A stretch of DNA of 64,000 nucleotides from Macropodus opercularis (Eukaryota > Chordata > Actinopteri > Anabantiformes > Osphronemidae): the NCBI GenBank assembly GCA_030770545.1, contig CM061100.1, positions 6,517,501 through 6,581,500 of the forward strand, written 5' to 3'. Within the stretch, counting starts at the first letter, position 1, and the number at the start of each line of letters is the position of its first letter. The notes under the pieces are model-generated. The model did not search any database. It saw only the letters and a program-made list of their open reading frames with translations, and was not told the DNA's origin. Positions 12,701 through 23,260 of the stretch are shown here, piece by piece. The translations under genes were made by a program, and so were the position numbers.

Positions 12701-14996
12701 ATGCTGAACTCTGCATTATCGTGTCATGCTCTGAGGACCGGATTAAGCCCTGTTAGTGGAAGTCACTCGGAATCAATATCCAACATCAAGAATATCGGTC
12801 TGCCATCAGGTGGGTTTGTTCAGTGTGAAATTTACAGTTCTTGTCTGCTGTGTTTTGTATGGGATTACATTTTGCAACAATGCTAATGCAAATTCATTCA
12901 TACATTGAAGTTTGAGGAGATATATTTTTGAGGCACCAGAATGAGAAATTCATTGTTGGCATTCAAGTATATTGTTGATTAAGAATCTACTCTTAAGGTT
13001 TACAGATACAATATTAACTCACCTGTGGCTGTCAGCATGAACGTTCTCTCACCATTACAGTGTAGGAGGGCACCACTGACACACTTATATATTAAACTCT
13101 TTTAATCGTTCTTATGTGTTTCCAGGGGTTCAAACCCAGCTGTCAGGAAAGAACATTGGTGGCCTGACATGTTCTCCTTCCAAGAGTACACCAGTGTATG
13201 TCTCAAATTCAGACTATACACCAGTCACCACTACCACTATAACAAGTTCAAATACCATCACAAGTTATCCAGCCATGTCTAGTACATCGGTGACGAGCAG
13301 CTTTCAGCTCCAGGGCGTCCCTTCCTTCACGACGATGTCTCAGGCATGTCCTTCCACGTGCACATCTACTTCTGGCAGCGTGTCTGCAGGAAACATGATC
13401 AAGAAGGACTTTGGTACACCTGCGAGTAAAGCACCTGGCACATACCCTGCTCGGGTAACCACTACTAGTACCCCCACCTACAGTTCAATGCCTGTTCTGG
13501 TCCATCAGCCAAGTAGCAAGGAAACAGCTTCATTCTCATCATCTAAACATCATCTTAAAAAAAATATGTCGATCTCCTCAGCCACATCCACCAGCACCCC
13601 ATTCACCACCTCTGTTACGAGCACAGTCCAGCAGAGAGTAGTCATTAACACCACTACGTCCCTTGCTGCTGGCACGCAGATCCTTCTTAGCAATGCTCGC
13701 TTTGTTGTCCCTCCCCAGGGCCTGGGTCCTGGCACCCATGTTCTTATTATTTCTAGTCCTTCTGCACAACAAGTGCCTACTGCCAACAGTGTAGCATTAT
13801 TACCTCTCCAAGGGGCAAGTAATGCCACCGTTCTAACCCAGTCTCCGGCCAGGCTGCCCGGTGGCCTAGTTGCAAGCTCTCCTATTGCAACTTGCACAAC
13901 AGCTGTTGGTTCAGCATTGCTAGCCACATCTCCCAGTGTCATGCCAGTCCAGCTAACAGGGACATCTGGCCTTGGTTCAGCATTGTTACCCAGTAAAACC
14001 AATGTAGTATCTGCTCTACCTAAGTTGCCGGCTACACAAGTTGATCATTTTGCATCTGGTACTCTCAAAGTGGCCTCTTTGCCACCAAGGTTTGGAAGCG
14101 CACCAGCCCCAGTTTCTCCAGTGACAACCAGGCCCCTTGCACTTGACTCTGTGGGCTCTACAGTCAGGTTAGCTGCAGGCACAGCCATCAGAGCTGAATA
14201 TTTCCCCCCCATTTTTCATGGAGTAGCACACCCATCACCCAGATTGTCTGCACCTTTATCATCCGTGCCTGTTTTACCCAGTCCATCAGCGGTTGCCCCG
14301 CCCAGTCCATCTTCCCTCTCCTCTGCAGCAAGCACATCTTTTCATTCTTCTCTTACTTCCCAGCAGGTGGTTACAGTAACAACTCCAGACCCGAGCGCAC
14401 ATGCACAGCAGACAGGAGTAAGAATTGTGGCACCTTCCATTTCTTTATCACAGGCTTTACTGCACACAGGACAAGGCAACACATCGACAAAAACACAGGT
14501 ACCTGCAGTCATGCAACCAGTTCTTGGTGCCACAAGAACGCAAATATTACCAACGGTAGCTGTTCCACCAATTGTAAGCCCTGCATCTAAGGTACAAACA
14601 CTTCCTGTTGCCACAGTTCCACCAATTGGAAGCACTCTCAGCACCTTTGAAACATTACCTGTGGAGACCACATCTGTAACTATTAACCCACCTCAGCCAC
14701 TTACATCCCCGAAGATAAACAATACCATCCACCCACCTGACATTCTGACCAATCAAGCAGTTGGAAAGCGCTCTCTGCTGACCTCCGCCTTAGATATTCA
14801 TGCCAATGTAGCATCTAAGCTACTAATTAGTCCTGATGGAGCTGTTGTGAGTACAGTTCAGTGCCAGGTCAAACCTGCAGAGCTGACTGCCTGCTCCAAA
14901 CCACTGCATGCACTGATGGTTTCCCCCAGCAGTTCAACTAGAGCACTACACACTCGTGATTCCCCGTTACAGCCTTCACAGGCAGACGCAAAGTGA
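6727..14996 (+). CDS. kiaa2026: KIAA2026 / bromodomain-containing protein 10 (BRD10)
   Basis: This nuclear protein of poorly known function is conserved in vertebrates. The coding exons are 6727-7403, 7525-7725, 7831-9458, 9539-9600, 9752-9841, 9974-10089, 10437-10642, 10791-12809 and 13126-14996. They sum to 6870 nt (2289 aa; human about 2100) with phase kept throughout. Residues about 105-225 form a bromodomain-like segment ending ENCYRYHGVDHW. Residues about 300-520 form a conserved helical block (ELPAIGHFLCLAQ, later LPFYQRVWLLKGLCDHVYE). Lysine-rich tracts follow, then two long Ser/Thr/Pro-rich exons (9 and 10) of low complexity. The start was chosen because it follows a clean acceptor at 6700 and no earlier in-frame ATG follows that acceptor. 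Recognition rests on blocks such as VGGHESIMVQALRLEEQQ. A chromatin role is inferred from the folds, not shown by the sequence. Confidence 0.93.
7033..7403 (+). other. Bromodomain-like segment of KIAA2026/BRD10
   Basis: Residues about 103-225 run from EVQQAYRIFTGFLLDKHKG to KLEIMLEQKL. The YESITAFVADFRLMLENCYRYH stretch follows the helix C pattern of bromodomains (spaced Y, F, D, then NCYxYN). The second Asn, which in typical bromodomains anchors acetyl-lysine, is His here. Acetyl-lysine binding in the usual mode is therefore doubtful; this is inference from the motif only. Confidence 0.6.
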
Positions 14997-15668
14997 AGTG
15001 AGACTGTGCTAGTTAATAAGATCTCACAGGGCTCATATCCATTGCTTGTAATAATACTGGGGTTAAAGAACTACATCCCAGCTGTAGTTTGACTTGTAAC
15101 TCATTTAATATACAGTATGCTTAACCTTGTGGATAGATCATCTTAAAGATAAACTGTATGCTCAGTCCCACTTACTGGAAATGTTTACTGTGATGGTTTG
15201 CTCGAGGGAAAAGGTATTGAGGTAGTTTACGTGAATGTCAAAGACTCTTGACTTTCCTTCATTTTACTCCAGGGCCAGTATTGACTACAGTTAACAAATC
15301 ATTAGATTGAGATGGTAGGTAGCACATGTTTCCACTTTTGTAACACTTTTCATTGCCATTAGATATTAATTCACAAAGTAATAATTGGATTAGTATTCAT
15401 TGGTACACTTTGCTCTAGTTTGTCTATCAGTTTGAACAATACAAATGTATCAGGATTCTGTTGTTCTTTTATCAACTTGTAATGGTTTAAAACTACATTT
15501 TACTTTGTAGAAATATAACCAAACTAATAGATGAATTTGTACTACATGTCTGTGCTCATATAAAATGTTTTGAAGCTGCATTTATTTATTTTTACCATAT
15601 AGATTTTTCAAAAAATATTTACTAGGTATATTTTCATTGTTCAAGAAATATGGACATTAATGCATGGA

Positions 15669-15674
15669 AATAAA
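15669..15674 (+). promoter_or_regulatory. Poly(A) signal AATAAA, KIAA2026/BRD10
   Basis: A canonical hexamer lies 673 bases after the stop codon and is the first strong one in an AT-rich 3' UTR. Cleavage would be expected near 15690. Confidence 0.55.
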
Positions 15675-15706
15675 AAATGCAACTGTCCCATACAAGTGTG
15701 TTGCGC

Positions 15707-15757
15707 TTTATTATTTAAAAGCACAGGCTTTTGGTGAAGTAATTTGCATTGTTTATT
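15707..15757 (-). promoter_or_regulatory. Candidate poly(A) signals of mlana
   Basis: Two AATAAA hexamers on the minus strand (plus-strand TTTATT at 15707-15712 and 15752-15757) lie about 570 and 525 bases past the mlana stop codon. Either would place the mlana 3' end at about 15680-15740, next to or overlapping the BRD10 3' end. Confidence 0.45.
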
Positions 15758-15845
15758 GAAACACTCTACAGTGTATATACAGTACACAGATCATATATGT
15801 GAATAATATTATAATGTGATATTGCAAATGTTTCACCTATTCATA

Positions 15846-16161
15846 CACTATATTGCCAAAAGTATTCTCTCTCCTGCCCTGACTCGCATACGAACTTAAG
15901 CGACACCTCATTCCTAATCCATAGGGTTCAATTGTGGACCACTCTTCCAGAAGCGCATTTGTGAGGTCACACACTGATGTTGGACGAGAAGGCCTGGCTC
16001 TCAGTCTGTAATTCATCCCAAAGGTGTTCTATGAGGTTGAGGTCAGGACTCAGTCAAGTTCATCCACACCAGACTCTGTCATCCATGTCTTTATGGAAGT
16101 GATTGGAACACCTGATTCCTATTATTTGGGTGGGTGAGCAAATACTTTTGGCAATATACTG
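15846..16161. mobile_element. Non-autonomous Tc1/mariner-type element, internally deleted
   Basis: The 316 bp unit is bounded by near-identical inverted ends: CACTATATTGCCAAAAGTAT on the left, and the same with one mismatch (CAGTATATTG...) read inward from the right. TA dinucleotides flank both sides (15844-15845 and 16162-16163), as expected for Tc1 target-site duplication. The inside matches, from memory, terminal parts of the common fish Tc1-like family (AGAAGCGCATTTGTGAGGTC, then TGTCTTTATGGAAGTGATTG). It lacks the transposase body, so it could move only with help from a full copy. It sits in the predicted 3' UTR of mlana. Confidence 0.9.
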
Positions 16162-16278
16162 TATATCTACTATGACATAATAAGAAACCATAAATGATTA
16201 TATTTCCTCAGCCAACAAAGTTTAGAGTTTTTCTTTAGTATTTTCCTTTCAGACTTGTTTGCCTCCTGTAGGCGTCCT

Positions 16279-17616
16279 TTAGGGTGAGTAGGGAGGAGGC
16301 AGTGGCCCTGAGGAAATCTTTTCATATGCTGGGGGAGCATTGGGAACCTGGAGCAAAGAATGACAAATAGATATGAAACATCTGAATCATTTTAGAAGAA
16401 GAAAATCTGGTGGAATTTTACATTTACAAGTTGATACACACTGATAGCATTAGAAAAAATGTAGGTGTCAAGGTTAATTCAATCTAAAATCTAATTTGCA
16501 TCCTCTGAACGATTAAATAATCTGTAGATTCAACCTGTACTTTATAAAGTCACTGGGTTTCGACATGGGTAAAACCTTTTATGGTACGTGACATTGCACC
16601 TAGAGTTGCTATGACATGTTACTCTTCTCCCTTCACCTAAATCAGATGCACATACCTCCTGTGGGAATGAAACATTTTAATACCTACTCCCAGTCTGCTG
16701 ACATAATAATCTCCCCCTCAGGCCTCTACTGCATGAGGTTCATGTGCTCAACACTCTGTTCAGAGCCCTGGGTCTTATACTAAACAAGGATCCTCTGTCA
16801 CCGACTTTGGCTTGCACAGAATTTATTCCACTGGTAAATGAAAAAAATAGATATAATATTGGAAGAAATAAGAGATTTCTTTTTATTTGTCCAGCTGTCT
16901 ATCTGCTACTGGGAATCTTTACGTTCTCCTATGTGATGGAGGGGCAGTGGCATCAGTCCCACTAACTGCCTGTTGCCTACCACTGATCGGAAGCTTCCAA
17001 AGTCAGTGAGAGCCATCTTGTTTTCTGCTGAAGGTCCTGCCTCAGAGAACTGGCCTCCTGAATATGCTGTTGACCCTGAGCCAGGGCTCTGCAGAGGAGA
17101 GAAAGCCCATGAAAGGTGACAACGGGCAAACAAACAAAGGGAAAGCTGTGTGAAAACACACATATTTGAAATTGAGTGCAAATCAAATCAACAACATTTT
17201 TATTATTATGTTATATTATACAACGTCCCAGCCATGTGTGCTTTGATTAGACTCATTTGGATTAAATATAATGGTCTCACTCTGATTATTTTGTAGCCAC
17301 TCCTTTTCTTGAAGTACCAACAGCCAAGGATCAGGAGAGCTGCCAGGATGACCACCAGCAGAGCAATTCCCACTGCCCTGGATTCACAGACAATTCACTT
17401 TACAGCATCATCACACAATACCTTGAAATACTTAAGATGCATATCAGGAAAAAAAAGGTTCGATTGTAGCAGACACAGAATTGGAGTGTGGGTGTAGATG
17501 GGACTATTTTAACTCACACTCCTAATTTTAAGATAAAATACCAACACATACTCTTCAGCTCTCACGTATCCTCGCCTGCTGCTGGCAAAATAAATGTTGA
17601 ATTCTCCACGAGGCAT
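16279..17616 (-). CDS. mlana: Melan-A (MART-1), melanosome membrane protein
   Basis: Four coding exons, in order of translation, are 17616-17552, 17377-17281, 17088-16981 and 16347-16279. They give 339 nt (112 aa; human 118). The N-terminus MPRGEFNIYFASSRRGY matches the family. One membrane segment (about residues 23-42, AVGIALLVVILAALLILGCW) is followed by a basic stop-transfer stretch WYFKKRSGYK. The tail ends VPNAPPAYEKISSG and LPPPYSP, keeping two PPxY motifs that could bind WW-domain ligases. In mammals MLANA works with PMEL during melanosome maturation. A 5' UTR acceptor lies at 17645-17646, so the ATG exon is preceded by a non-coding exon I could not place. The gene converges on BRD10, as it does near human 9p24. 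Confidence 0.93.
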
Positions 17617-17644
17617 CCCGTCTGTACGATTGCACCGCATTAAG

Positions 17645-19440
17645 CTGAAAGGCAACACAAAATCACTCCATGAACTCGATAAAACTCTCGATTTTGCACT
17701 CGATGTCTGCCTGTCTGTCACCTGAAATGAAAATGTACCATGGCTTTTCCCTTCTTTTCATTCTTGATACTTTTTGAGAAATATTTATGAAAGTGCGTTT
17801 GTAAAACCGAAGACATCATCACCTGTTGCAGTGGGGTGGGAATAAATGTTGAGAATAAAGTGATATTACAGACAGTATATGCTGCAGACTGTAGTTTGCC
17901 CCGTTAAATCATGCGATAAAAGATTATTTAGAGAAGCAGACAACAAACCTGTTGCTCAGTGTCCCTTCAACACTACCAGTCAATAAACGTCAATAAAAAC
18001 ATAACGCAAATGCAGGAGTCTCACCTAAGCGGACGGATGGCAGCTCCTCTAGCTGGGGTCGTTTCTCAAACAAGGCTTAGTCCAAGGGGCTCCCAGATAT
18101 CTGGCCTCGGTCTGCCTGAGAGCTGGAAAACCCTCATGACCGTCACGGGTTAGGGGCTCATGGTTAAACCCATTGAAGCGGCGTAATTACCGTGAAACCC
18201 TGCGGTCCTGAATGCAACAGTATTATCCACTCGTGAAACTTCAGGCGTCAACTGTGTGTGTGTGTGTGTGCGCGTGTGCAGCTTTAATCCAGCAGATAGA
18301 TAAAACCAACATCACTTAAATAAATACCAAGAAATACCATAAAAATCTAATCATCTAATCTTCCACTTTGACACAAACAGGTTTCTTAATTTACCTTGCA
18401 AAAATAATAATAATGTAACAGCAAAATAAAAAATCACACCATTTGTATTCAAATTCACTAATTTTACATCAAGAAATCTGCATCCTGTACCAATAAACTA
18501 GTTTAAAAGCAGCATGTATGACTTTTGTTCCTCTGTAAAGTGTGTGTCTGTAAAAACAAATCTCCCTGAAATTACTAGTAGGACGCCTTTTACTCCTGAA
18601 TTATAAAATCTATTCTTCAACCCATGAGGATCATGTGTCTTTTAAGTCATCCTGCTGATCTTTGGAGAGAAATACATTAAGGTTAAGCCTTTATGAATCA
18701 CTGTCAATTACAATGCATTATTTTATTGTTTGATTTATTTAGCTTTGCACAAATATTTTCATCAGATTAAACAGACAGACAGTCTGAAAGGGTTACATGG
18801 GACCAGAAGGCAAGTAAGGAAGCAAGGAACAGTGTTAAATGGTATCATCATTTTTTCTCCACGAGAGGGAGACGTGCTTCAGTTCATCAACACTAATGTC
18901 TCTTATGCAGCGGCCCGAACTGAAGTTCAGTGTCTAGAGTCTATATTTTTATCTCGCAGAGACGTGGTGAACAGATTCTAAATATAGGGAGAGTTGAAGT
19001 AGGTTATATGTATGCTAAGTACACGATTATACGCATTTGTTGCTTTGGGCATGTGAGGACAAACGGGTTAGACAGGATGGATTTTTTTGCACACTTGGAC
19101 AAGGGTTGGCTATTTTTTATTTTCCAGGAAGCAGTCAGCTGATTGGCTGATCGTTCGTGCGTTTGTTGTGATGAGACAAGTTTACATGATCATCATAATG
19201 TCATCAGACCGGATTAAACAGAGTGAAGCAAGTGTGTCTGCAGGTAATGACTATACGCTGTCAACAGCGGGATATCTTTTTACCATAACATTCCTGGACG
19301 CTGCTGTTAGCGGAAACACCGGTGATTGGCCGCAACATGCTAAACAACCCTTGAGTTAGCAACGTATTTAATTATTGTTCTGTATCAATGTTGTTGGAAA
19401 ACTGCCCCTAGCTATTAGCCAGCTTCTCACCGGCTGAGGG
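17645..19440. promoter_or_regulatory. mlana 5' region and mlana-nipbl divergent intergenic DNA
   Basis: The region holds the unplaced non-coding first exon(s) of mlana and the space up to the nipbl promoter. A (TG)9 microsatellite with CG interruptions lies at about 18253-18278. Several minus-strand GT donors (near 17721, 17822 and 17946) could end a mlana 5' exon, and I cannot choose between them. I see no coding exon. Confidence 0.4.
19142..19329 (+). promoter_or_regulatory. Two inverted CCAAT boxes upstream of nipbl
   Basis: ATTGG pentamers occur at 19142-19146 (in GATTGGCTGA) and 19325-19329 (in GTGATTGGCCGC), about 120-310 bases before the GC-rich nipbl 5' exon. Inverted CCAAT boxes bind NF-Y and are common in housekeeping promoters. 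Assignment to nipbl is by position only. Confidence 0.35.
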
Positions 19441-19800
19441 AACGATCCCTCTATTGACGATCCTTCCGGTCGTCATTTTGAAAGAGAGAGAGGTCGAGCG
19501 TGGATCTCCCCGTGTTGTCTGTGCCCCGAAAATTAAAGGGACCCGTAAAGGTACCGCCAGGCGTCTGGTGATCCATCGTGTATGGCGGATGCTCTTCCCT
19601 TTCCTGCAGATATGTTCACCGTGAGATCGAGGAAAAGCCCCAGTGTGGATTACAGCCGCGGTGCTAGCTGTTAATTGAAGAGTGGGACGGAGAGGGAGCT
19701 AGAGACGCGTCTCCAGCTGCCATCCTACTCCTGCTGCTCCTCCCCCTCCTCCTCCACCTCCTCCTCCAGCAAAACCACTTCTTTCTCACCACATCCAGAG
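19441..19800 (+). other. nipbl: nipbl non-coding exon 1 (5' UTR) and core promoter
   Basis: The GC-rich block has a (CTC)-like pyrimidine run at about 19728-19770 and ends at a donor at 19800/19801 (CAGAG then GTAAAT). Exon 2 starts at 20908 with an 84-base leader before the ATG. The left limit is a guess. An intron of about 1.1 kb (19801-20907) follows and contains no coding sequence I can see. Confidence 0.5.
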
Positions 19801-20991
19801 GTAAATAAGCCAGATTCCACAATAACTACCTCTCAGGCTTATCGCTGTTACCTTCGCGAGTGTCTCCGCATTGTCAGAGGCACCAGGCAGCCGCTGGGAT
19901 CCGCTAACGGGGGCAGCCAAAGGGATGATTGTGATTTGTGATGGGGTATTTGCTTTGTACCCCTGCCTCCCTGGCGTCGGGTCGGGGTTACGCTTCCTTA
20001 GGCAAGTCCGAGGTCCACTTTGTGAGCGAAAGATGCGCCGATATAGGCCATAGCAAGTATGGTGTAAATATAAACCCCCACACAACCCGTGTGATACCAG
20101 AAGCGACGCGGAGTCGGTACCCCACGGCTAACACGGTTTGGTGCACTCTCGGTGATGCTAGCTTAGGCAAGTTACGGATATACCTAGCCAGTTAGCATAC
20201 GTTAGCCACATCTCCAGTTGTTGCTAGCCGGCTAACCCCGAGTTGATTTTAGTCACTTTCACAGGCGTCGTCATTTTGCTTCGTCGTCATTGAACTACAA
20301 TGTCAAAAACATAGCAACGACGAAGTAATAATGCGGACGCTCGCGGTGTCAAGATGAGCTAACGTCGCTGTTGTGTTTTGCTCAGACCAGGAAACCTTGA
20401 CTGACACAATAACAAAAGAAAGAATTTGACATAGCTAGCGACGGGGGTTGAGAAACTGCGATCAGATGTTGTTCAGCTTGTTTCAGGTGCCACAACAAAC
20501 AGACTAATGTTAGCAAGACGCTAGAAGACGAAAAGCGCACTCACAGAGTCAGATTTGTAACTTTTAATCATTAATTGTATGAGATTTGTCACCACTCCAG
20601 ATCAGTGGACAAACTCTAGTTTGCATGTGTAGCCATTCTGTGTTTGTTTTAAAGCAGTTAGTACATAGGTGAAGGTGTGTATTTGCAGAAACAAATGGAC
20701 AGATGAACATGGGTCTGACACCTAAACTAAATCCATGTTGGTTTGATGTTTACCTGTTAAATCAGTAACAGGTAACACATACAGTAACACATACCGGCTC
20801 CATATTAGGCTGTATAATGTGTTTATAAAGTGGTGCAGTTCAACATTCAACATTTGGTCATTTCTAATTTTAACAGTGTCTCTTACCACTTGTTTTTGTC
20901 TCTACAGTATTTTGGAGATGTGAGGAATAGGAAGAAATCTGTGATATTGAGCAGCCTGTGCATTGACACGACCCTTGACCTCATCTTCAGC

Positions 20992-23260
20992 ATGAATGGT
21001 GATATACCTCATGTCCCCATCACTACTCTTGCTGGAATTGCTAGCCTGACCGACTGTAAGTGCACCATCGCTGCTGTAATGCTGCTCACACTGTCTAACC
21101 CGTAGATGGTATTTCTGATGATTCTCACCATTTGCGAGTTCAGGGCAGACAGAGGTTATGTTTCTAAATGGGGAGTAATAGGCCCAGGGATCCCAATGTA
21201 ATGATAATGGAGACAATGAAACAATAAACACAACATTATATACTTCAAATATATATTTTGTATTGTCTACACTGAGAATTAAAATGTTGGATTGCATTAG
21301 TAAACATTTGACTAAACATGGCTTTACTTGACAAACAACATATTTAAGGTCTTTATGATTAAGACATAGGATATCTTATATGTTTCTTACACTTCTACTA
21401 GTATATTGTAACACATTTATTTTACAAGGCAAATAAGTCACATTAATAGTATAACATGTCATCTATGTTTTGATAAAATATGTTATTCTACATTTGCGTC
21501 CTAGCACACAAGTTTCTTCAAACCTAACTTGTCTTTAAATGACCCTTTTAGTGTTGAACCAGCTTCCTTTGCCTTCTCCTCTTCCTGCTACCACTGCTAA
21601 GAGTCTGCTCTACAATGGAAGGATCTCAGAAGAGGTCAGCAGACTGCTGGTTTGTCGGGATGAGAATCTGGTGACTCAGCTGGCACACTGCCTTAACCAG
21701 GTCTCCACTGAACACATGTAAATACCGCTCACACTTTTGCACCTCACTGCTATGACAGTTAGTCCAGTTGTGGAATCAGATATGGCTACTGTAAACTTCT
21801 TTAAAAAGATACAAACGTCATTGCAAATAACACACCGTTGCTTGAACCGTAGCTGTGTGTTGTTCTTTTGTTTGCAGAGAAGTGAAGGACAACCTGGGTA
21901 ACGATGAACCCGAGGGCGACATGCCAATGCTTCTCCAAACTTTGCTGTCCAGGAACCCTAAAATTTTCAGGGACAAAAGTATGTTGCACTTCTCATGAGA
22001 ATATCTTCACCGTAAGCTGTTATGCAGCTGTGTTAGCTGTAATTAATACATTTATAATTGATATACTGTGACTCGGTAAATACTGGTTAAGGTTGGAGTA
22101 CAAATTCAGTCCTAAGCTAACTGGTGAACCTTTCTACTATAATATTGGACTATGCAATATAATTAGCTGGGAATGGGAATGAGTTTCTATTACTAGTTAA
22201 ATGTCTTTGTGCTGAATAATTGTGTAATAGGGTTGTTTATATGAGCTCAGTGATAGATTTATTCTTTTCTCTAGGTGTAATACAACAGCCATTGATACAA
22301 CAGTATAAGATATCTCAGAATCAAGTGCATGGGAGTCCAGCATCAAACTATCAGCAAACTAATATTCCTCAAAGTCCCTCTGGGTAAGATAATGCCACCA
22401 ATACTGTCAGATATTAATAGAGGCGAACCATCCATATAAAACATCTTATTTCCTCCCTCTTTTCAGATGTTTCACATCCCCACAGTTTGGATCAGCTACT
22501 CAGTTTGTACCCCAGCAGAACAGCCCTCTGCCTAGTCCCTATACTCCTCAGAGTCCTGCAGAGTATATGCAGTACAGTCCACCCAGTTACTCCCAACAGC
22601 CACAGACTCAACAAGGTGAGTACCAAGTGTATATGGGAGAAACATGTCATCAGCTCATCATATTGTTGCATGCTTTTCCATTTGATTACTGACAATCTCA
22701 TGTTGATAACTGTCAGCACTGATTTACAGTATGTTAAGGGTTCTCCCCCAAATGTGCAAAGGGAGACATCCCTTACATTTCATTCCTTTTAAACCAGTAT
22801 AACCTCTGCATGGCGTCTTACTCAAATACACTAAGCTGGCTGTCAGCAAGCTGCTCAAGCAATCGTTTTAACATTGGTGACCTTTATACACACACACACA
22901 CGTTTTAGGGAGCAAGTTGACAAGCTTACATTTTCTTTTGCTCTCTGTTATTAGTTGCTGGTGGTGTGAAAAATATCCATGACAACAAGGTCTCTGGACA
23001 GCTAAGTAATTCGTCTAAGCATAATGTAAGACTGAGTGAGGATGAAGAATACGCCAACATAGCCCACAAACTGGAAAATGAGGTAATTCAGAGAGTGAAG
23101 CTGTCCCAAATCAGACATTAACGCTTGCTGGCAATTCAAAGTGATGATAAATGTCTTGCGTTCCAACAGGAAAACGACTCCTCCGTGAGGGCTGCTGCAT
23201 TCCCAGCTAAATCACCACAGTCTTTGTGTTCCCCTGCCGGGAGTGACGAGATCACGGAAA
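20992..23260 (+). CDS. nipbl: nipbl N-terminal block, coding exons 2-8
   Basis: The exons are 20992-21055 (coding part; exon starts 20908), 21552-21717, 21878-21978, 22275-22383, 22467-22615, 22955-23082 and 23170-23260. They encode the conserved N-terminal MAU2-binding region (LLNQLPLPSPLPAT, EEVSRLLVCRDENLVTQL, then a Gln/Ser/Pro-rich linker and NIHDNKVSGQLS). A (CA)7 repeat lies in an intron at about 22888-22901. Confidence 0.9.

Noticed and set aside
13550..14002. 150-codon minus-strand frame inside BRD10 exon 10
   Set aside because: It is a shadow of the Ser/Thr/Pro-rich coding strand; its Val/Gly-rich wording is what the reverse of such codons gives.
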